Assembly: GCA_032595675.1 (NCBI GenBank)
Contig: JAVQMD010000001.1
Span: forward strand, 124,001 to 188,000
Length of the DNA stretch: 64,000 nt
Reading direction: 5' to 3'
Source of the DNA: Candidatus Electrothrix rattekaaiensis
Lineage (GTDB): Bacteria; Desulfobacterota; Desulfobulbia; Desulfobulbales; Desulfobulbaceae
Below the pieces are notes generated by a model. The model was not told where the DNA came from. It ran no database searches and saw nothing but the letters and a program-made list of their open reading frames with translations. How positions within the stretch are numbered: the first letter of the stretch is position 1; every line of letters begins with the position of its first letter. This document shows, piece by piece, positions 26,537 through 35,900 of the stretch. Both the position numbers and the translations under genes were made by a program.

Positions 26537-29500
26537 TCACTCCGTCCCGCTCACGATAACCGTGCCAACCCCGCTTCGAGCGCGATACTCGGGTCGATAC
26601 ATGGCCTCAACCTCCGCCGGAGGCAGGGTATAGATGCCCGGCGTGACCGCCCGGACCAGATAGGCTGACCGGAACCTGCTCATCTTCTTGTTCCCGTTGA
26701 CCCTGGGCAGAAATTTGGTGGCAAAGGCCGCCACAAAGCGATCATCCCGCGCATCCACATACAGGTTGCCGGTGAGCTGATTCTTGAGCCAGCTGAAGGC
26801 CGTATCCTGCTCGGTAATGGGCCGTTCGATTTCAAAGCCCGCAGGCAGCAGGTCAACCAGCAGGGCCTGGAAGTCGGACCCGGTCTTCACCTCACCCTGA
26901 AGGGTCACCACCATAAGCTCCCCCTGTTGGATCGCATCCACCGGCATGGGTTCTCCTGCGGTGTTGTACCATTCCCGGAAAATCGTGAAGCCGTTTTCCA
27001 TCGGCTCAGGTGCTTTAATGGGTGAACCTTGCAGAGTGGTGACCAGCCAGACCGCCTTATCGCCATTATTGGTGATGGTGACCGGGTTGCTCAGCAGCGC
27101 GTTCCCGTCTCGTTGCAGGGCAAAGAAGGTGCTGTTCGGCGTTTTCGGCTTGGGCTGCTCTTTTTCCTCGTCCTGAGGAGTTGCCGGAACTTCGGCTTCC
27201 AGGGGTTCGCTGCTGCCAAAGCTCAGGGCAGCTTTGATCCTGGCGAGCAAGGAAGGTTTCTTTTTTTCCGGCTGCTCTTTTTCTTCCTTCGCGGCTTGAG
27301 CAGGGGCCTTTTCCGCAATATTCAGCTCAAGGGGACTGCTCGGCTCCAAGGTCAGTGAGGCCATGATCAGCCATGCCTGTTCCTGGGTGGACAGGTATTT
27401 CTCCTGAGCAAAGAGCCGGGTCAACTCCTGCCAGGCCGGGGCAGGATCCACTTCCTTGGTCCCGGATTCAGCAATGATATGGATGATACCTGCCAGATCA
27501 CGGAGCCGCGATCCGTAGTTTCGCCAAGTAGAGCCGGGATCGCCGTTTGCTTGGTCTATAGCTGCCTTCAGCCCCTTGATTGCCCGACTGCGATCCCCTA
27601 ACAGGGCCAGAGCACCGGAAAGCTGGGCCTTGGCCAGCGGTGAAGGGATCTTCTGAAACCAGGTGTCAAAGAGATAACGGGCATCCTCATGTCGGCCCTG
27701 TCCGGTCCGGGCCAGCACCCAGTGGGCATAAGTGAGGGGAGCCAAATCCTGCACCTGGGGATTATTGGCGTTCTTGACCGTATTGATTAGCCATTGCATC
27801 CCTTTTCTATAAAAATACTCCGGCACCACATAGCCCTTTTCCTGGGATCGACTGAGGAAATCCAGGGCATAGGCGGAAAGCCAGGGCGCAACGCTGCCGC
27901 TGTCCGACCACAGGGAAAAGCTGCCGTCGCCCCGTTGTTTCTGGAGAATACGGTCAATAGCCTCCTGGACCCTGCCGGGTAACTCCTTATCCAGCGGCGC
28001 GGCAAAGCGTTTTGCCAGCAGATTGGCGGAAAGCAGGGGCATGGCCCGGCTGGTGAGCTGCTCCAGGCAGCCGTAGGGGTAGCGGTCAAGCTGGCCTAAT
28101 AAGCCGGGCACGTCCAAGTTGGGCGAGCTGGAGATACTCAGAGCCACCTTGGCGGTTTCCGGGAACAAACCGCTGAGGGTCTCTTTATTCAGGATAACGG
28201 ACTCGCCGGGATCAAGCCTGCTGGAACGGCGTTCCAGGGTGGGCAGATATTTTCCGCGAACATTGAGCGGGAAATCTCCGCTATAGCTGTAGTCTTCCGG
28301 CCCCTTGACCTGGACATGGAGGCTGCCTGCGCCGATCTTATCCGCCTGCACCGGGAAGCGCAGGTTCTTTCGTTTACCCGGTTCCAGAGCGATAGTGATT
28401 GGATTGTCTCCTCCCTCCGTCCCCATCTCTGTTTCTGTTTCCATCGTCACCGCACCTTCTGCGGTCCAGGTGATGCTGTACTCGCCAGCCGGGCCGTCGA
28501 TATTCTCCAAAAGCAGCTGAATACTCGACTCATCGCCCTGGGCCAGATAACGGGGCAGGGCAGGGGAGACCACCACCGGATCATTGACCTGCATATCGCG
28601 GCTGGCCGCCCCCAGCTTATCCCGTGACCAGACCACGGTCATCAGGCGGAGCCTGCCGTTGAAATCAGGGATCTCCAGAGGAACCAGGGCCGTGCCGTCC
28701 TCCCCGGCCTGAACCACCCCGGAAAAGAGGGAGACCACCTTGATATTGGAATCCGGGGCGCCGCGCAGCCCGTTCTCTCCGGCACCGGTGCGCAGGATAA
28801 GGGGTTTGCTTTCCGGCGGGGCGATCAGCTGGCCGTACAGATCCCGGATTTCCAGACCTAACTGCTGCTTGTTAAAGAACCAGACCAGCGGATCGGGCGA
28901 GACAAAATTGGTCAGGCGGAGAACACCGTCATCCACTGCGGCCAGGGTCAGGTGGACCGCTTCATTGGGAGCGGCCTCTTTGATTTCCACCGGCACCTGC
29001 AAGGTCTGACGGGGCCGGATCTTGTCCGGGGTTTTGATGGCGACCTGCAAACGTTGGGCCGCCGGATCAACATTGAGCCAGACCAGTCCCACGGCCCGAT
29101 CCGCGCCTTTCGGCTGGCCTTTACCCGGTCGGTAGACCGTGACCAGGGCATAAACGCCTGCGCCCCAGTCTGCCTTGACCGGGATCTCCAGGCTGTCCTC
29201 TCCCTCTGTAAGGGAGATATTGCGCACATCGTGAATGGAACTGTTGGCCAGGATCAAACTTGCCTGCCCCGGATAGGGGGATTTGATGATCAGCGTGGCC
29301 GTATCGCCGACCTGATATTGCTGCCGATCCAGCTCCACCCTGACCGCATCCGGGGTGTCGCTTGTGCCGATGAGCTGTTCGCCAGCTGTAAAACGAAAGG
29401 CTGTGACCAGTTCTGTATCCTTATTGACCAGCTCCAGCCGATACGTACCTTGGGTAACGGGCAGGGCAAGGGGTATCGGGCCGGTCTTCTTCCAGGTGAG

Positions 29501-31945
29501 CTGATCCCGTGCCTCTTCGTGATCACGAACCATCCGCTCGTAGCCCCAGGTACCGCCTTTCTGAAACCACTGGTAATCAATCTCCTCCCGGACAAGCCGG
29601 TAGCCGAATGCGCCCTGCTGCTGCGGTTGGCCCTTGCTGTCCAGAGCAATGACGGAAAACTTCGCCGTGCTGTCGGCCTGAACCTGCTCATCCGTGAAGT
29701 CCGGCTGCACACCCAGGTATTCGGGCAGATGCCATACCGGAACTCCGGCGGTCGCGGCAACGGTTCTGCCGTCGATATCCATGACCTCGGCGTGAACCAC
29801 GGCCTTGAGCGGCTGGCGGGTGGTCTCCTGCTGTCCGTTCAGCTGGAGGGACAGGATACCGTGTCCTTGAGCATCTGTTCTGATGTCCGGGATCTCGATA
29901 TCAGCGATACCCGGTTCTTCACCCGCCCTGCCGAAAAAGAAACCGGCAAAGTCGGCAAAGGGATGAGGATCATACTGAAGGCTCATCCGGGCCTGAACCC
30001 GCAGGTCCGAGCCGGGTGAACCGTAGAGATAATCGGCCTGCACTGCGGCCTCGGCTCCCTGCTCGGGGGTGAGAACGCCTTTCGCCTCCAGCCGGGCATC
30101 CAGACGGGGCGGTTTAAAGGATTTGACCAGAAAGCCGACCTGACCCACGGGTTTTTCTTCCACATCTATATAGAGGGCTGCTGTCCAGGAACCGGAACGG
30201 GCTGAGGTAGGCAGGTTGATGGTCTCGGTATAGCCGCCAGCGGCATCCGGCGTGAGGATGCGTTCCAGCTTGACCTTGGCATTGGGGCCTTTGAGGCGCA
30301 GGGTCAGGGGCGGGGCATCTATGGCCCGGCCTAATTCGTCCCGAACCAGGGCCACCACATGCACGGTTTCGCCGGGGCGATAGATTCCCCGCTCGGTATA
30401 GACAAAGGCATCCACCGGGCCGGGAGCGGCCCGTCCGCCCACGCCCCGATCACTGAAGTCAAAAGGAGCCTGTTGAAGCTGCAAAAAGGTGAAGCCGTAT
30501 CGGCTGTCCGCAGAGGCCAGCTGAACAGCGGCCTGTCCCCCCTTGCCACGTAGCAAGCCGGGAGCAAAACGAACCAAGCCGTTTTCGTCCGTGGTCAGAC
30601 GGGACAGCGGAGTATTGTTGCGGGCAGAGAGAACCACCTCGATTCCGGCAAGGGGCAGAGCGGTTGCCAGACTGCGGGCCATAACGGTCAGGCCGTCATT
30701 GCCCTGATAGGAAGTCAGGCCGATATCGGTTCTGACCAGCCATTGACCGGCGAACCCCTGCCAGCGTTTCGGAGCGGTGTTGTCGTCCTCGGCAATGAGG
30801 ATATAGAGACCCGGAGCGGCAATACTCTCCTCGGGCAGGGCCAGATCGCTGACGGTTTTCTCGTCCTCAGCAGCCGTAATATCTGCCACGCCCTGCCAGA
30901 CCAGCTCGCCCTCTCTGTCCCGGACGGTCTCCAGCTCGTATTCATTGAGTTTGCGCCGAAAGGCGTTGCTGACAAACTCACCCAGGATATTGCGCTCATG
31001 AATACGGTAGAGGCGCAGTTTCACCTTATGCACGTTTATCGTATGCAGGCCCACAGCCCCGGAGGCATCTGCCAGGATGTAGTCGTTCTGGTTGAACCAG
31101 AGCAGCGGCGCACTATGCCCGGTAGTAATGGTGAAAACCGCCGTGTCCATGAGTTCTCTATTTTTCCCTTTCAGACCCTTGCGCAGGGTGACCTCATAGG
31201 TGGTGCCGTAGGATGCGCCACCGATGCAGAGCTTTCGGTACTCTGTAAAGAAGGTAGCGTTGATGGCCGGGGAGATCCGCACATAATCGCCGTAATGAGC
31301 CTGATCCGGGTTGATCAGCTCATCATTTACTCCGATACAGAGTCTGGGATGACCGGATTCGGTATTTGCCGTGTAACTTTGAATCAGCAGCTTCCTGTCC
31401 TCGTTCTGCTTGATGCGCAGACGGGCCAGCTTTTCCGCATTCTCGTTGGTGCTCTTCAGCGTATTGAGCCGTTCATAGAGATCAACCGCAACCGGAGTCC
31501 AGTTATGGTAGGCGGTGGTGCGGTTTTCCAGAGCCGCTCCGGCCAGAGAGAGGGCGGCTGCCCGGAGGTTGTCATTATCGGCTGCCCGATAGGCCAGCCA
31601 GCCGCTCTGACTTGCCTGGGGCCATTTTTCGGCGCAGCTGTTCGCCTTGGTCAGGGCCAGCCAGAGATTAGCATCCGGTTGACCGGAAAACAGGGCGGCC
31701 TGTCGGTACAGAGGGATGGCGGCAGCGCATTGTCCTTCCGTGACCATGATGTCCGCAGCCCGACTCAGGAGATCCGCCTCCTGCGGCTTCGGGGGCAGGT
31801 TGCCCTTGGCTGTGTAGCTTGGGGCAAACTTGCGGGATTCTTTCTCCAAGGTTTCAAGACGATATTCTTTGGCCCGGACTGATCCGGAAAAGAACACCGT
31901 CAGGAGGAGAAACAGGAAAGGTACTGCACGGAGAGTCGTTTTCAT
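26537..31945 (-). CDS. Bacterial alpha-2-macroglobulin (YfhM-like), with thioester
   Basis: A 1802-residue secreted protein with a signal peptide (MKTTLRAVPFLFLLLTVFFS...), tandem macroglobulin domains, a bait region and a thioester domain. The Cys-Leu-Glu-Gln motif (YGCLEQ, Cys1293) is intact, so it should form the covalent trap that captures proteases in the periplasm. A Pro/Lys/Glu-rich linker near residues 1550-1605 is unusual. The start at 31945 is preferred over an ATG four codons upstream because GGAG lies 7 nt before it. The usual partner, penicillin-binding protein 1C, is not adjacent. No Cys at a lipobox is obvious. Confidence 0.92.
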   Translation of the reverse strand: MKTTLRAVPFLFLLLTVFFSGSVRAKEYRLETLEKESRKFAPSYTAKGNLPPKPQEADLLSRAADIMVTEGQCAAAIPLYRQAALFSGQPDANLWLALTKANSCAEKWPQASQSGWLAYRAADNDNLRAAALSLAGAALENRTTAYHNWTPVAVDLYERLNTLKSTNENAEKLARLRIKQNEDRKLLIQSYTANTESGHPRLCIGVNDELINPDQAHYGDYVRISPAINATFFTEYRKLCIGGASYGTTYEVTLRKGLKGKNRELMDTAVFTITTGHSAPLLWFNQNDYILADASGAVGLHTINVHKVKLRLYRIHERNILGEFVSNAFRRKLNEYELETVRDREGELVWQGVADITAAEDEKTVSDLALPEESIAAPGLYILIAEDDNTAPKRWQGFAGQWLVRTDIGLTSYQGNDGLTVMARSLATALPLAGIEVVLSARNNTPLSRLTTDENGLVRFAPGLLRGKGGQAAVQLASADSRYGFTFLQLQQAPFDFSDRGVGGRAAPGPVDAFVYTERGIYRPGETVHVVALVRDELGRAIDAPPLTLRLKGPNAKVKLERILTPDAAGGYTETINLPTSARSGSWTAALYIDVEEKPVGQVGFLVKSFKPPRLDARLEAKGVLTPEQGAEAAVQADYLYGSPGSDLRVQARMSLQYDPHPFADFAGFFFGRAGEEPGIADIEIPDIRTDAQGHGILSLQLNGQQETTRQPLKAVVHAEVMDIDGRTVAATAGVPVWHLPEYLGVQPDFTDEQVQADSTAKFSVIALDSKGQPQQQGAFGYRLVREEIDYQWFQKGGTWGYERMVRDHEEARDQLTWKKTGPIPLALPVTQGTYRLELVNKDTELVTAFRFTAGEQLIGTSDTPDAVRVELDRQQYQVGDTATLIIKSPYPGQASLILANSSIHDVRNISLTEGEDSLEIPVKADWGAGVYALVTVYRPGKGQPKGADRAVGLVWLNVDPAAQRLQVAIKTPDKIRPRQTLQVPVEIKEAAPNEAVHLTLAAVDDGVLRLTNFVSPDPLVWFFNKQQLGLEIRDLYGQLIAPPESKPLILRTGAGENGLRGAPDSNIKVVSLFSGVVQAGEDGTALVPLEIPDFNGRLRLMTVVWSRDKLGAASRDMQVNDPVVVSPALPRYLAQGDESSIQLLLENIDGPAGEYSITWTAEGAVTMETETEMGTEGGDNPITIALEPGKRKNLRFPVQADKIGAGSLHVQVKGPEDYSYSGDFPLNVRGKYLPTLERRSSRLDPGESVILNKETLSGLFPETAKVALSISSSPNLDVPGLLGQLDRYPYGCLEQLTSRAMPLLSANLLAKRFAAPLDKELPGRVQEAIDRILQKQRGDGSFSLWSDSGSVAPWLSAYALDFLSRSQEKGYVVPEYFYRKGMQWLINTVKNANNPQVQDLAPLTYAHWVLARTGQGRHEDARYLFDTWFQKIPSPLAKAQLSGALALLGDRSRAIKGLKAAIDQANGDPGSTWRNYGSRLRDLAGIIHIIAESGTKEVDPAPAWQELTRLFAQEKYLSTQEQAWLIMASLTLEPSSPLELNIAEKAPAQAAKEEKEQPEKKKPSLLARIKAALSFGSSEPLEAEVPATPQDEEKEQPKPKTPNSTFFALQRDGNALLSNPVTITNNGDKAVWLVTTLQGSPIKAPEPMENGFTIFREWYNTAGEPMPVDAIQQGELMVVTLQGEVKTGSDFQALLVDLLPAGFEIERPITEQDTAFSWLKNQLTGNLYVDARDDRFVAAFATKFLPRVNGNKKMSRFRSAYLVRAVTPGIYTLPPAEVEAMYRPEYRARSGVGTVIVSGTE

Positions 31946-32221
31946 GGGCGGCTCCATTGAAAAACAGGGGAAAGGGTTGGGCTACGCCGTGGACGGTAGG
32001 AAGCTACGGTCTTTGGTGAAACCCTCTTGCTTCCTACGTAGAAAGCTGGCTGGTGCGATATGTTGATAGTATTTTCTTAAACACAGGTGGGAGGGCTTGG
32101 CAAGGGGAAAATGCTTTGGAGGTCGATATGTTTGGAAGAAAGGGTGGTTGTGTGGAGTCGGTTGGGACACCGGCCTGTAACCCGCATGGCTGCGCTGATT
32201 GATTTGGGCCTGTCATACAAA

Positions 32222-32273
32222 AATAAAGCTGCGAGAACTGCCTTGTTCCCTCGGCAGCCCTTGCAGCTTTATT
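32222..32273. repeat. Nested hairpin
   Basis: Outer stem AATAAAGCTGC (32222-32232) with GCAGCTTTATT (32263-32273), 11 bp perfect. Inside it is a second stem, CTGCC (32238-32242) with GGCAG (32253-32257). No T-run follows on either strand. Confidence 0.75.
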
Positions 32274-32311
32274 ACTCTAATCAGCCGCACGCCTTTTTGC
32301 GTCGGTGTATT

Positions 32312-32338
32312 ATAGCCTTGTTAGCCTTGTTAGCCTTT
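32312..32338. repeat. 9-bp tandem repeat, 3 units
   Basis: Three units of TTAGCCTTG, with the first and third varying by one base. A simple slippage-type repeat. Confidence 0.7.
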
Positions 32339-32369
32339 TGGTCTTACTTATTAGGGATCCAGCATTGCT

Positions 32370-32774
32370 TCAAGTCATTAGATATACGATAGCTGGACAG
32401 AGAAATAGCAATCCCATGCCTACACCAAGTAGGCTACCCTTTCTTAGATCGAAGTCTTCTAGTATCTTAATCCATTTGAAACGGAATACGTACCTTCCAA
32501 AATAAATATCCAGGCAGAGCATTAAGAGCATCCAGATTAAACCTATCAAGAAACAGTCTTGCAATTTTGAGGGATTGACCCAAGGTAGCGTATACCAGCA
32601 TATCGTATAAATTATTGTGATCCCGGTGAAGAAACTAATTTTCTTAGCACGATTTATTCCATATCTTCTATGCAGGAATCTGACACGGAAATTTCCGTTT
32701 AATATTTCTCCTGCTGCAATTAATATCCAAATTGATATAGCTTTCGCAATCAACGTATTCATATTATTATTCAT
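32370..32774 (-). CDS. Hypothetical four-helix membrane protein
   Basis: A 134-residue protein with hydrophobic segments at about 8-24, 46-64, 74-92 and 115-132, and a basic cytoplasmic stretch (RVRFLHRRYG) after the first helix. No family recognised with confidence. A start at Met5 is equally possible. It lies downstream of another unrecognised membrane protein on the same strand. Confidence 0.6.
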   Translation of the reverse strand: MNNNMNTLIAKAISIWILIAAGEILNGNFRVRFLHRRYGINRAKKISFFTGITIIYTICWYTLPWVNPSKLQDCFLIGLIWMLLMLCLDIYFGRYVFRFKWIKILEDFDLRKGSLLGVGMGLLFLCPAIVYLMT

Positions 32775-32786
32775 TTGAATAAATAA

Positions 32787-33083
32787 CTAACGTTGATTTA
32801 GCCATAGACAGCCTTTCGATTCATTGAATAGTGCTGTTACGATTACGCTTATCGCTAGGCATCCAGCAAAGAACGCTGTGAGTGACCACTCGCTCTGCTG
32901 GGTTCCACTCAACAGGTACTGTAAAGTGGGAGCCCAGTGCCCATCCGGGTAAGTCACGGGGACATGCCTGGATAATACCCTCCCACCGACGCAGGGTAAT
33001 GAGGGGACAGGACAGGTAAGGGTTAAAGATGAAGACACGTTGCTGCGGGGGTGCCTCCATTCCCGCTGTCTTCTCTTTCCCAT
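32787..33083 (-). CDS. Doubtful small ORF with a C-terminal membrane segment
   Basis: A 98-codon frame whose C-terminal third (AFFAGCLAISVIVTAL) looks like a membrane helix. The N-terminal part is low-complexity and overlaps the end of the 231-residue protein in another frame. It may be a separate small protein, or the true C-terminus of the upstream gene after a frameshift. Confidence 0.25.
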   Translation of the reverse strand: MGKRRQREWRHPRSNVSSSLTLTCPVPSLPCVGGRVLSRHVPVTYPDGHWAPTLQYLLSGTQQSEWSLTAFFAGCLAISVIVTALFNESKGCLWLNQR

Positions 33084-33718
33084 TCTTCAATGGCTATGGC
33101 AACTGCGACGATCAGCCATGCAGAATACAGGAGCAGAGGTAGGCTGTGCCAGGGGAGAGCATGGGGATATACTACACTTTTTGTGTTAAGTCCTATAGTC
33201 AGCGGTAATGGATATTCTGAACATTCCAATATATCGACCCAGAGTTCATTCATGGATTCTATAGACTTTATACCGCTCTGCAGAACAAAACCAAAAGAAA
33301 ATGTTGACCACGCTCCTACTCCGCTCAATATCCACGGAAGCCAGTTCAAAACCCTGTTTCCTCCCCAGGCAAAACCCAACGTGGTGAAAAGGAGACCGTT
33401 CAAGGTCAGCATCCACATCATGCGTTGATCAATCATTTCATTCTCTTCCCGGACAATATCCCGGACAGAATCACTGAAATGAGCTATGACGGAATCACTG
33501 AACTGCGTGATCATATCACCTCTCATTTCATGGCCTTCTTTCTGTGTTATTCCGCAGAATTCATTGGTCAATGCTACTTTTCTGTCCAGATCTTTCGTGT
33601 TCTCTGTAAAGAAACATGTGTATTTTGAAATAATAATATAGTTTCCGATAAAAAAGAAAAAGCTGAGGACAGCCAGAATAATCCCAAAACGAATATTACG
33701 CGTGTTGTATGTCATCAT
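33023..33718 (-). CDS. Hypothetical membrane protein
   Basis: 231 residues with an N-terminal helix (about 10-31), a polar, Asp/Glu/Met-rich region (about 35-97), and helices at about 98-118, 125-146 and 190-208. The layout suggests a sensor-like or pore-like membrane protein with an extracytoplasmic helical domain. No family recognised. Confidence 0.6.
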   Translation of the reverse strand: MMTYNTRNIRFGIILAVLSFFFFIGNYIIISKYTCFFTENTKDLDRKVALTNEFCGITQKEGHEMRGDMITQFSDSVIAHFSDSVRDIVREENEMIDQRMMWMLTLNGLLFTTLGFAWGGNRVLNWLPWILSGVGAWSTFSFGFVLQSGIKSIESMNELWVDILECSEYPLPLTIGLNTKSVVYPHALPWHSLPLLLYSAWLIVAVAIAIEEWEREDSGNGGTPAATCLHL

Positions 33719-33781
33719 CTCTATCCCGCGTCTGTACTGATGCTGTTTAGTGACTGCTCATTTTCAGCCGGAAGCTGAGTG

Positions 33782-34444
33782 TTATTCTACAAAGCTGGCA
33801 ACCTCTTCCACCGGGCTGCGTTCAGTCCGGTAGCTGTTGACCGGGGCTGTCATATCCGGATAGCCTATAGATATTCCGAGAACTAACCGCTTATCCGTCG
33901 GAATACCCAGGTATTCCTTGACCTGCTGGGCATAGTCCGTGGCAAAGCCCTGGGGCACTGTGCCTAATCCTTTGGCCTGAGCAGCCAACATCAGGGTCTG
34001 GGCAAAGAGACCGAGATCGAACAGCGACCAAGAAGACAGGGAACTGTCCTGATACAGATAGATGGCATGGGGGGCCCCGTAAAAGGAGAAGTTGGCCTTC
34101 TTGGCCCTGGTAATTATTGCCGGGTCACTCAGATCCATACCTGTGAGTTCTTGGCGTTTCGCCATTAAGTAATCAATACGGGCCTGTTCTGCTTTGGGCC
34201 ACGATGCAGGTGCAGGAAGATCTGGGCTGGCCTGGATGCCTTTGTCCAGCAAATCAATCATCATCTGCGAAAGACCTTCCTTTTTTGCCCCGGAGACCAC
34301 CATGATCTGCCAAGGCTGGGTGTTCTTATACGAAGGACTCCAGCAGGCCGTGGCAATGATCTCTCTCAGTAAGTCCTGGGGAACCGGTTTCTCTTGGAAG
34401 GCGCGGATACTGCGCCGGTTGGTAATGCAGGTGAGGGTGTCCAT
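33782..34444 (-). CDS. Nitroreductase family protein
   Basis: A 220-residue FMN-dependent oxidoreductase. The N-terminal RRSIRAF and WSPSYKNTQPWQ motifs bind FMN phosphate and are typical. The C-terminal LGIPTDKRLVLGISIGYPD completes the fold. The physiological substrate is unknown. ATG 34444 is chosen because AGGAG precedes it. An upstream ATG at 34486 would add 14 residues reading into a REP palindrome. Confidence 0.9.
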   Translation of the reverse strand: MDTLTCITNRRSIRAFQEKPVPQDLLREIIATACWSPSYKNTQPWQIMVVSGAKKEGLSQMMIDLLDKGIQASPDLPAPASWPKAEQARIDYLMAKRQELTGMDLSDPAIITRAKKANFSFYGAPHAIYLYQDSSLSSWSLFDLGLFAQTLMLAAQAKGLGTVPQGFATDYAQQVKEYLGIPTDKRLVLGISIGYPDMTAPVNSYRTERSPVEEVASFVE

Positions 34445-34471
34445 TCTGTTTCTCCTTTGTATGGGTTTGGG

Positions 34472-34499
34472 GTAGGGGCACGGCACGCCGTGCCCCTAC
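34472..34499. repeat. REP-like GC palindrome, best copy
   Basis: A perfect 13-bp stem, GTAGGGGCACGGC (34472-34484) with its complement (34487-34499), and a 2-nt loop. This is the cleanest member of the family. It lies between the transformylase and the nitroreductase. Confidence 0.9.
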
Positions 34500-34512
34500 G
34501 GGACCGTTCTGC

Positions 34513-35802
34513 TTAATGCTTGAATGACCGCTGACCGGTGAACATCATAGCCACCTGCGGGTCTGCCTCGTTACAGGCCTCAATGGTTGCATAGTCACGC
34601 ATGGAACCACCTGCCTGAAGGATAGCGGTGATACCCTCGCGGATACCCACATCAGCCCCATCCCGGAACGGGAAAAAGGCATCAGAGATCATGGTGGAGC
34701 CGGGCAGGCCGCCTTGATCCGCCTTGACCTTGGCATCAATGGCCTCTTTATCGCCAGTATCCCGCTTGCCTTGCTCAATTTCTAAAGCTAAGTCCGCATA
34801 AGGGATACCGAGCTGATCAAAACAGATGATGTCGGCATATTTCACATAGGCCTTATGTACGGCAATCTCTGCCACGCCCACGCGGTCCTGCTCACCCGTC
34901 CCGATACCGGTGGTGCAGCCGTCTTTAACATAGATGACCGAGTTAGAGGTCACGCCGTGCTCCACAGCCCAGCCAAAGAGCATGTCATCCAGCTCCTGCT
35001 GCGTGGGCTGGCGTTCACAGGCGTATTCCTGGCCCTTCCAGGTTGCAGTGGCTGGTTTCAGGTCCGCAGCAGAACGGATAGAGTTGACCGCAGATTGCTG
35101 GACAATGATACCGCCGTCGATCAGGGATTTGAAATCAACAAATCGATATTTCTCAAAATCAGCCAGACGGTTGATACCATCCATGCGGATCACCCGCAGG
35201 TTCTTGGCCTTGGCCAGGATTTCCAGGGTGCCGTCCTCAAATTCAGGGGCGCAGACAACCTCCAGATAGTTTTGACTCATCAGCTCTGCTGTTGCCTTGT
35301 CAATGGCCTGACTGGTGATAACAGCTCCACCAAAGGCAGCAATGCGGTCGGCCCGGTTGGCCTTATTATAGGCATCTGCCATATTCGCACCGACAGCAGC
35401 ACCACAGGGGTTATTATGCTTGAGGATAACAGCGGCTGGTTTATCCACCAAGTACTTGATAATGTTGAGGCCGTTGTCCACGTCGGTGAGGTTGATCTTG
35501 CCTGGATGCTTACCCACCTGGAGCATATCCTCTACGCTGATGCCACTGACCAAGGCATTACCCGGCTCAATGAATTTGCAGTCACCAAGGACCAGGTTGC
35601 CGTTGACCAGCTCATACAGGGCTGCTTCCTGATCTGGGTTCTCGCCGTAGCGAATGCCGCGCTCGTCCACGCCCCCATCTTCTGTAGGAATGGCCCAGGT
35701 CCGCTTGCGGTAGACCAGGGTCTGGTCGCCAAAGGAGATAGTCATATCCATGGGAAAGGAATCACCAAGGATGGTTGTGTACATTTTTTTGATGTCGCTC
35801 AT
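34513..35802 (-). CDS. Stand-alone AICAR formyltransferase (PurH C-terminal type)
   Basis: Transfers a formyl group from 10-formyl-THF to AICAR, the penultimate step of purine synthesis. The 429-residue protein has RYGENPDQ (51-58) and the catalytic KHNNPCG (128-134; KH pair). It lacks the N-terminal IMP-cyclohydrolase (MGS-like) domain of bifunctional PurH, so another protein must close the ring to IMP. A good start at ATG 35802. Upstream lie two REP-like palindromes. Confidence 0.88.
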   Translation of the reverse strand: MSDIKKMYTTILGDSFPMDMTISFGDQTLVYRKRTWAIPTEDGGVDERGIRYGENPDQEAALYELVNGNLVLGDCKFIEPGNALVSGISVEDMLQVGKHPGKINLTDVDNGLNIIKYLVDKPAAVILKHNNPCGAAVGANMADAYNKANRADRIAAFGGAVITSQAIDKATAELMSQNYLEVVCAPEFEDGTLEILAKAKNLRVIRMDGINRLADFEKYRFVDFKSLIDGGIIVQQSAVNSIRSAADLKPATATWKGQEYACERQPTQQELDDMLFGWAVEHGVTSNSVIYVKDGCTTGIGTGEQDRVGVAEIAVHKAYVKYADIICFDQLGIPYADLALEIEQGKRDTGDKEAIDAKVKADQGGLPGSTMISDAFFPFRDGADVGIREGITAILQAGGSMRDYATIEACNEADPQVAMMFTGQRSFKH

Positions 35803-35826
35803 GTTCTTGCTCCGGGTTGTCTTGGG

Positions 35827-35855
35827 GTAGGGGCACGGTACGCCAGTGTCCCTAC
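35827..35855. repeat. REP-like palindrome, degenerate
   Basis: GTAGGGGCACGG-TACG-CCAGTGTCCCTAC. The left arm equals that of the 34472 copy, and the right arm carries mismatches. Confidence 0.65.
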
Positions 35856-35873
35856 CGGAATTGCAAAACTATC

Positions 35874-35900
35874 GGGCAGACACACAGGTCTGCCCCTACG
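35874..35900. repeat. REP-like palindrome, CAGAC type
   Basis: GGGCAGAC (35874-35881) pairs with GTCTGCCC (35888-35895) and is followed by CTAC. It is about 20 bp from the other palindrome, giving a BIME-like pair. Confidence 0.7.

Larger units (their letters stand above)
31946..32369. other. Gene-less stretch with nested hairpins
   Basis: Contains a 9-bp hairpin GTAGGAAGC/GCTTCCTAC (31996-32004, 32029-32037), a large nested hairpin (32222-32273) and a short 9-bp tandem repeat (32312-32338). No credible gene was seen. The macroglobulin promoter (minus strand) must lie at its left end. Confidence 0.6.

Noticed and set aside
28952-30019. 355-codon plus-strand frame
   Set aside because: Antisense shadow of the alpha-2-macroglobulin gene.
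30743-31882. 379-codon plus-strand frame
   Set aside because: Antisense to the alpha-2-macroglobulin gene; product has no recognisable features.
32821-33090. 89-codon minus-strand frame between the two membrane proteins
   Set aside because: No hydrophobic or domain pattern; competes with another frame that has a membrane-like segment.
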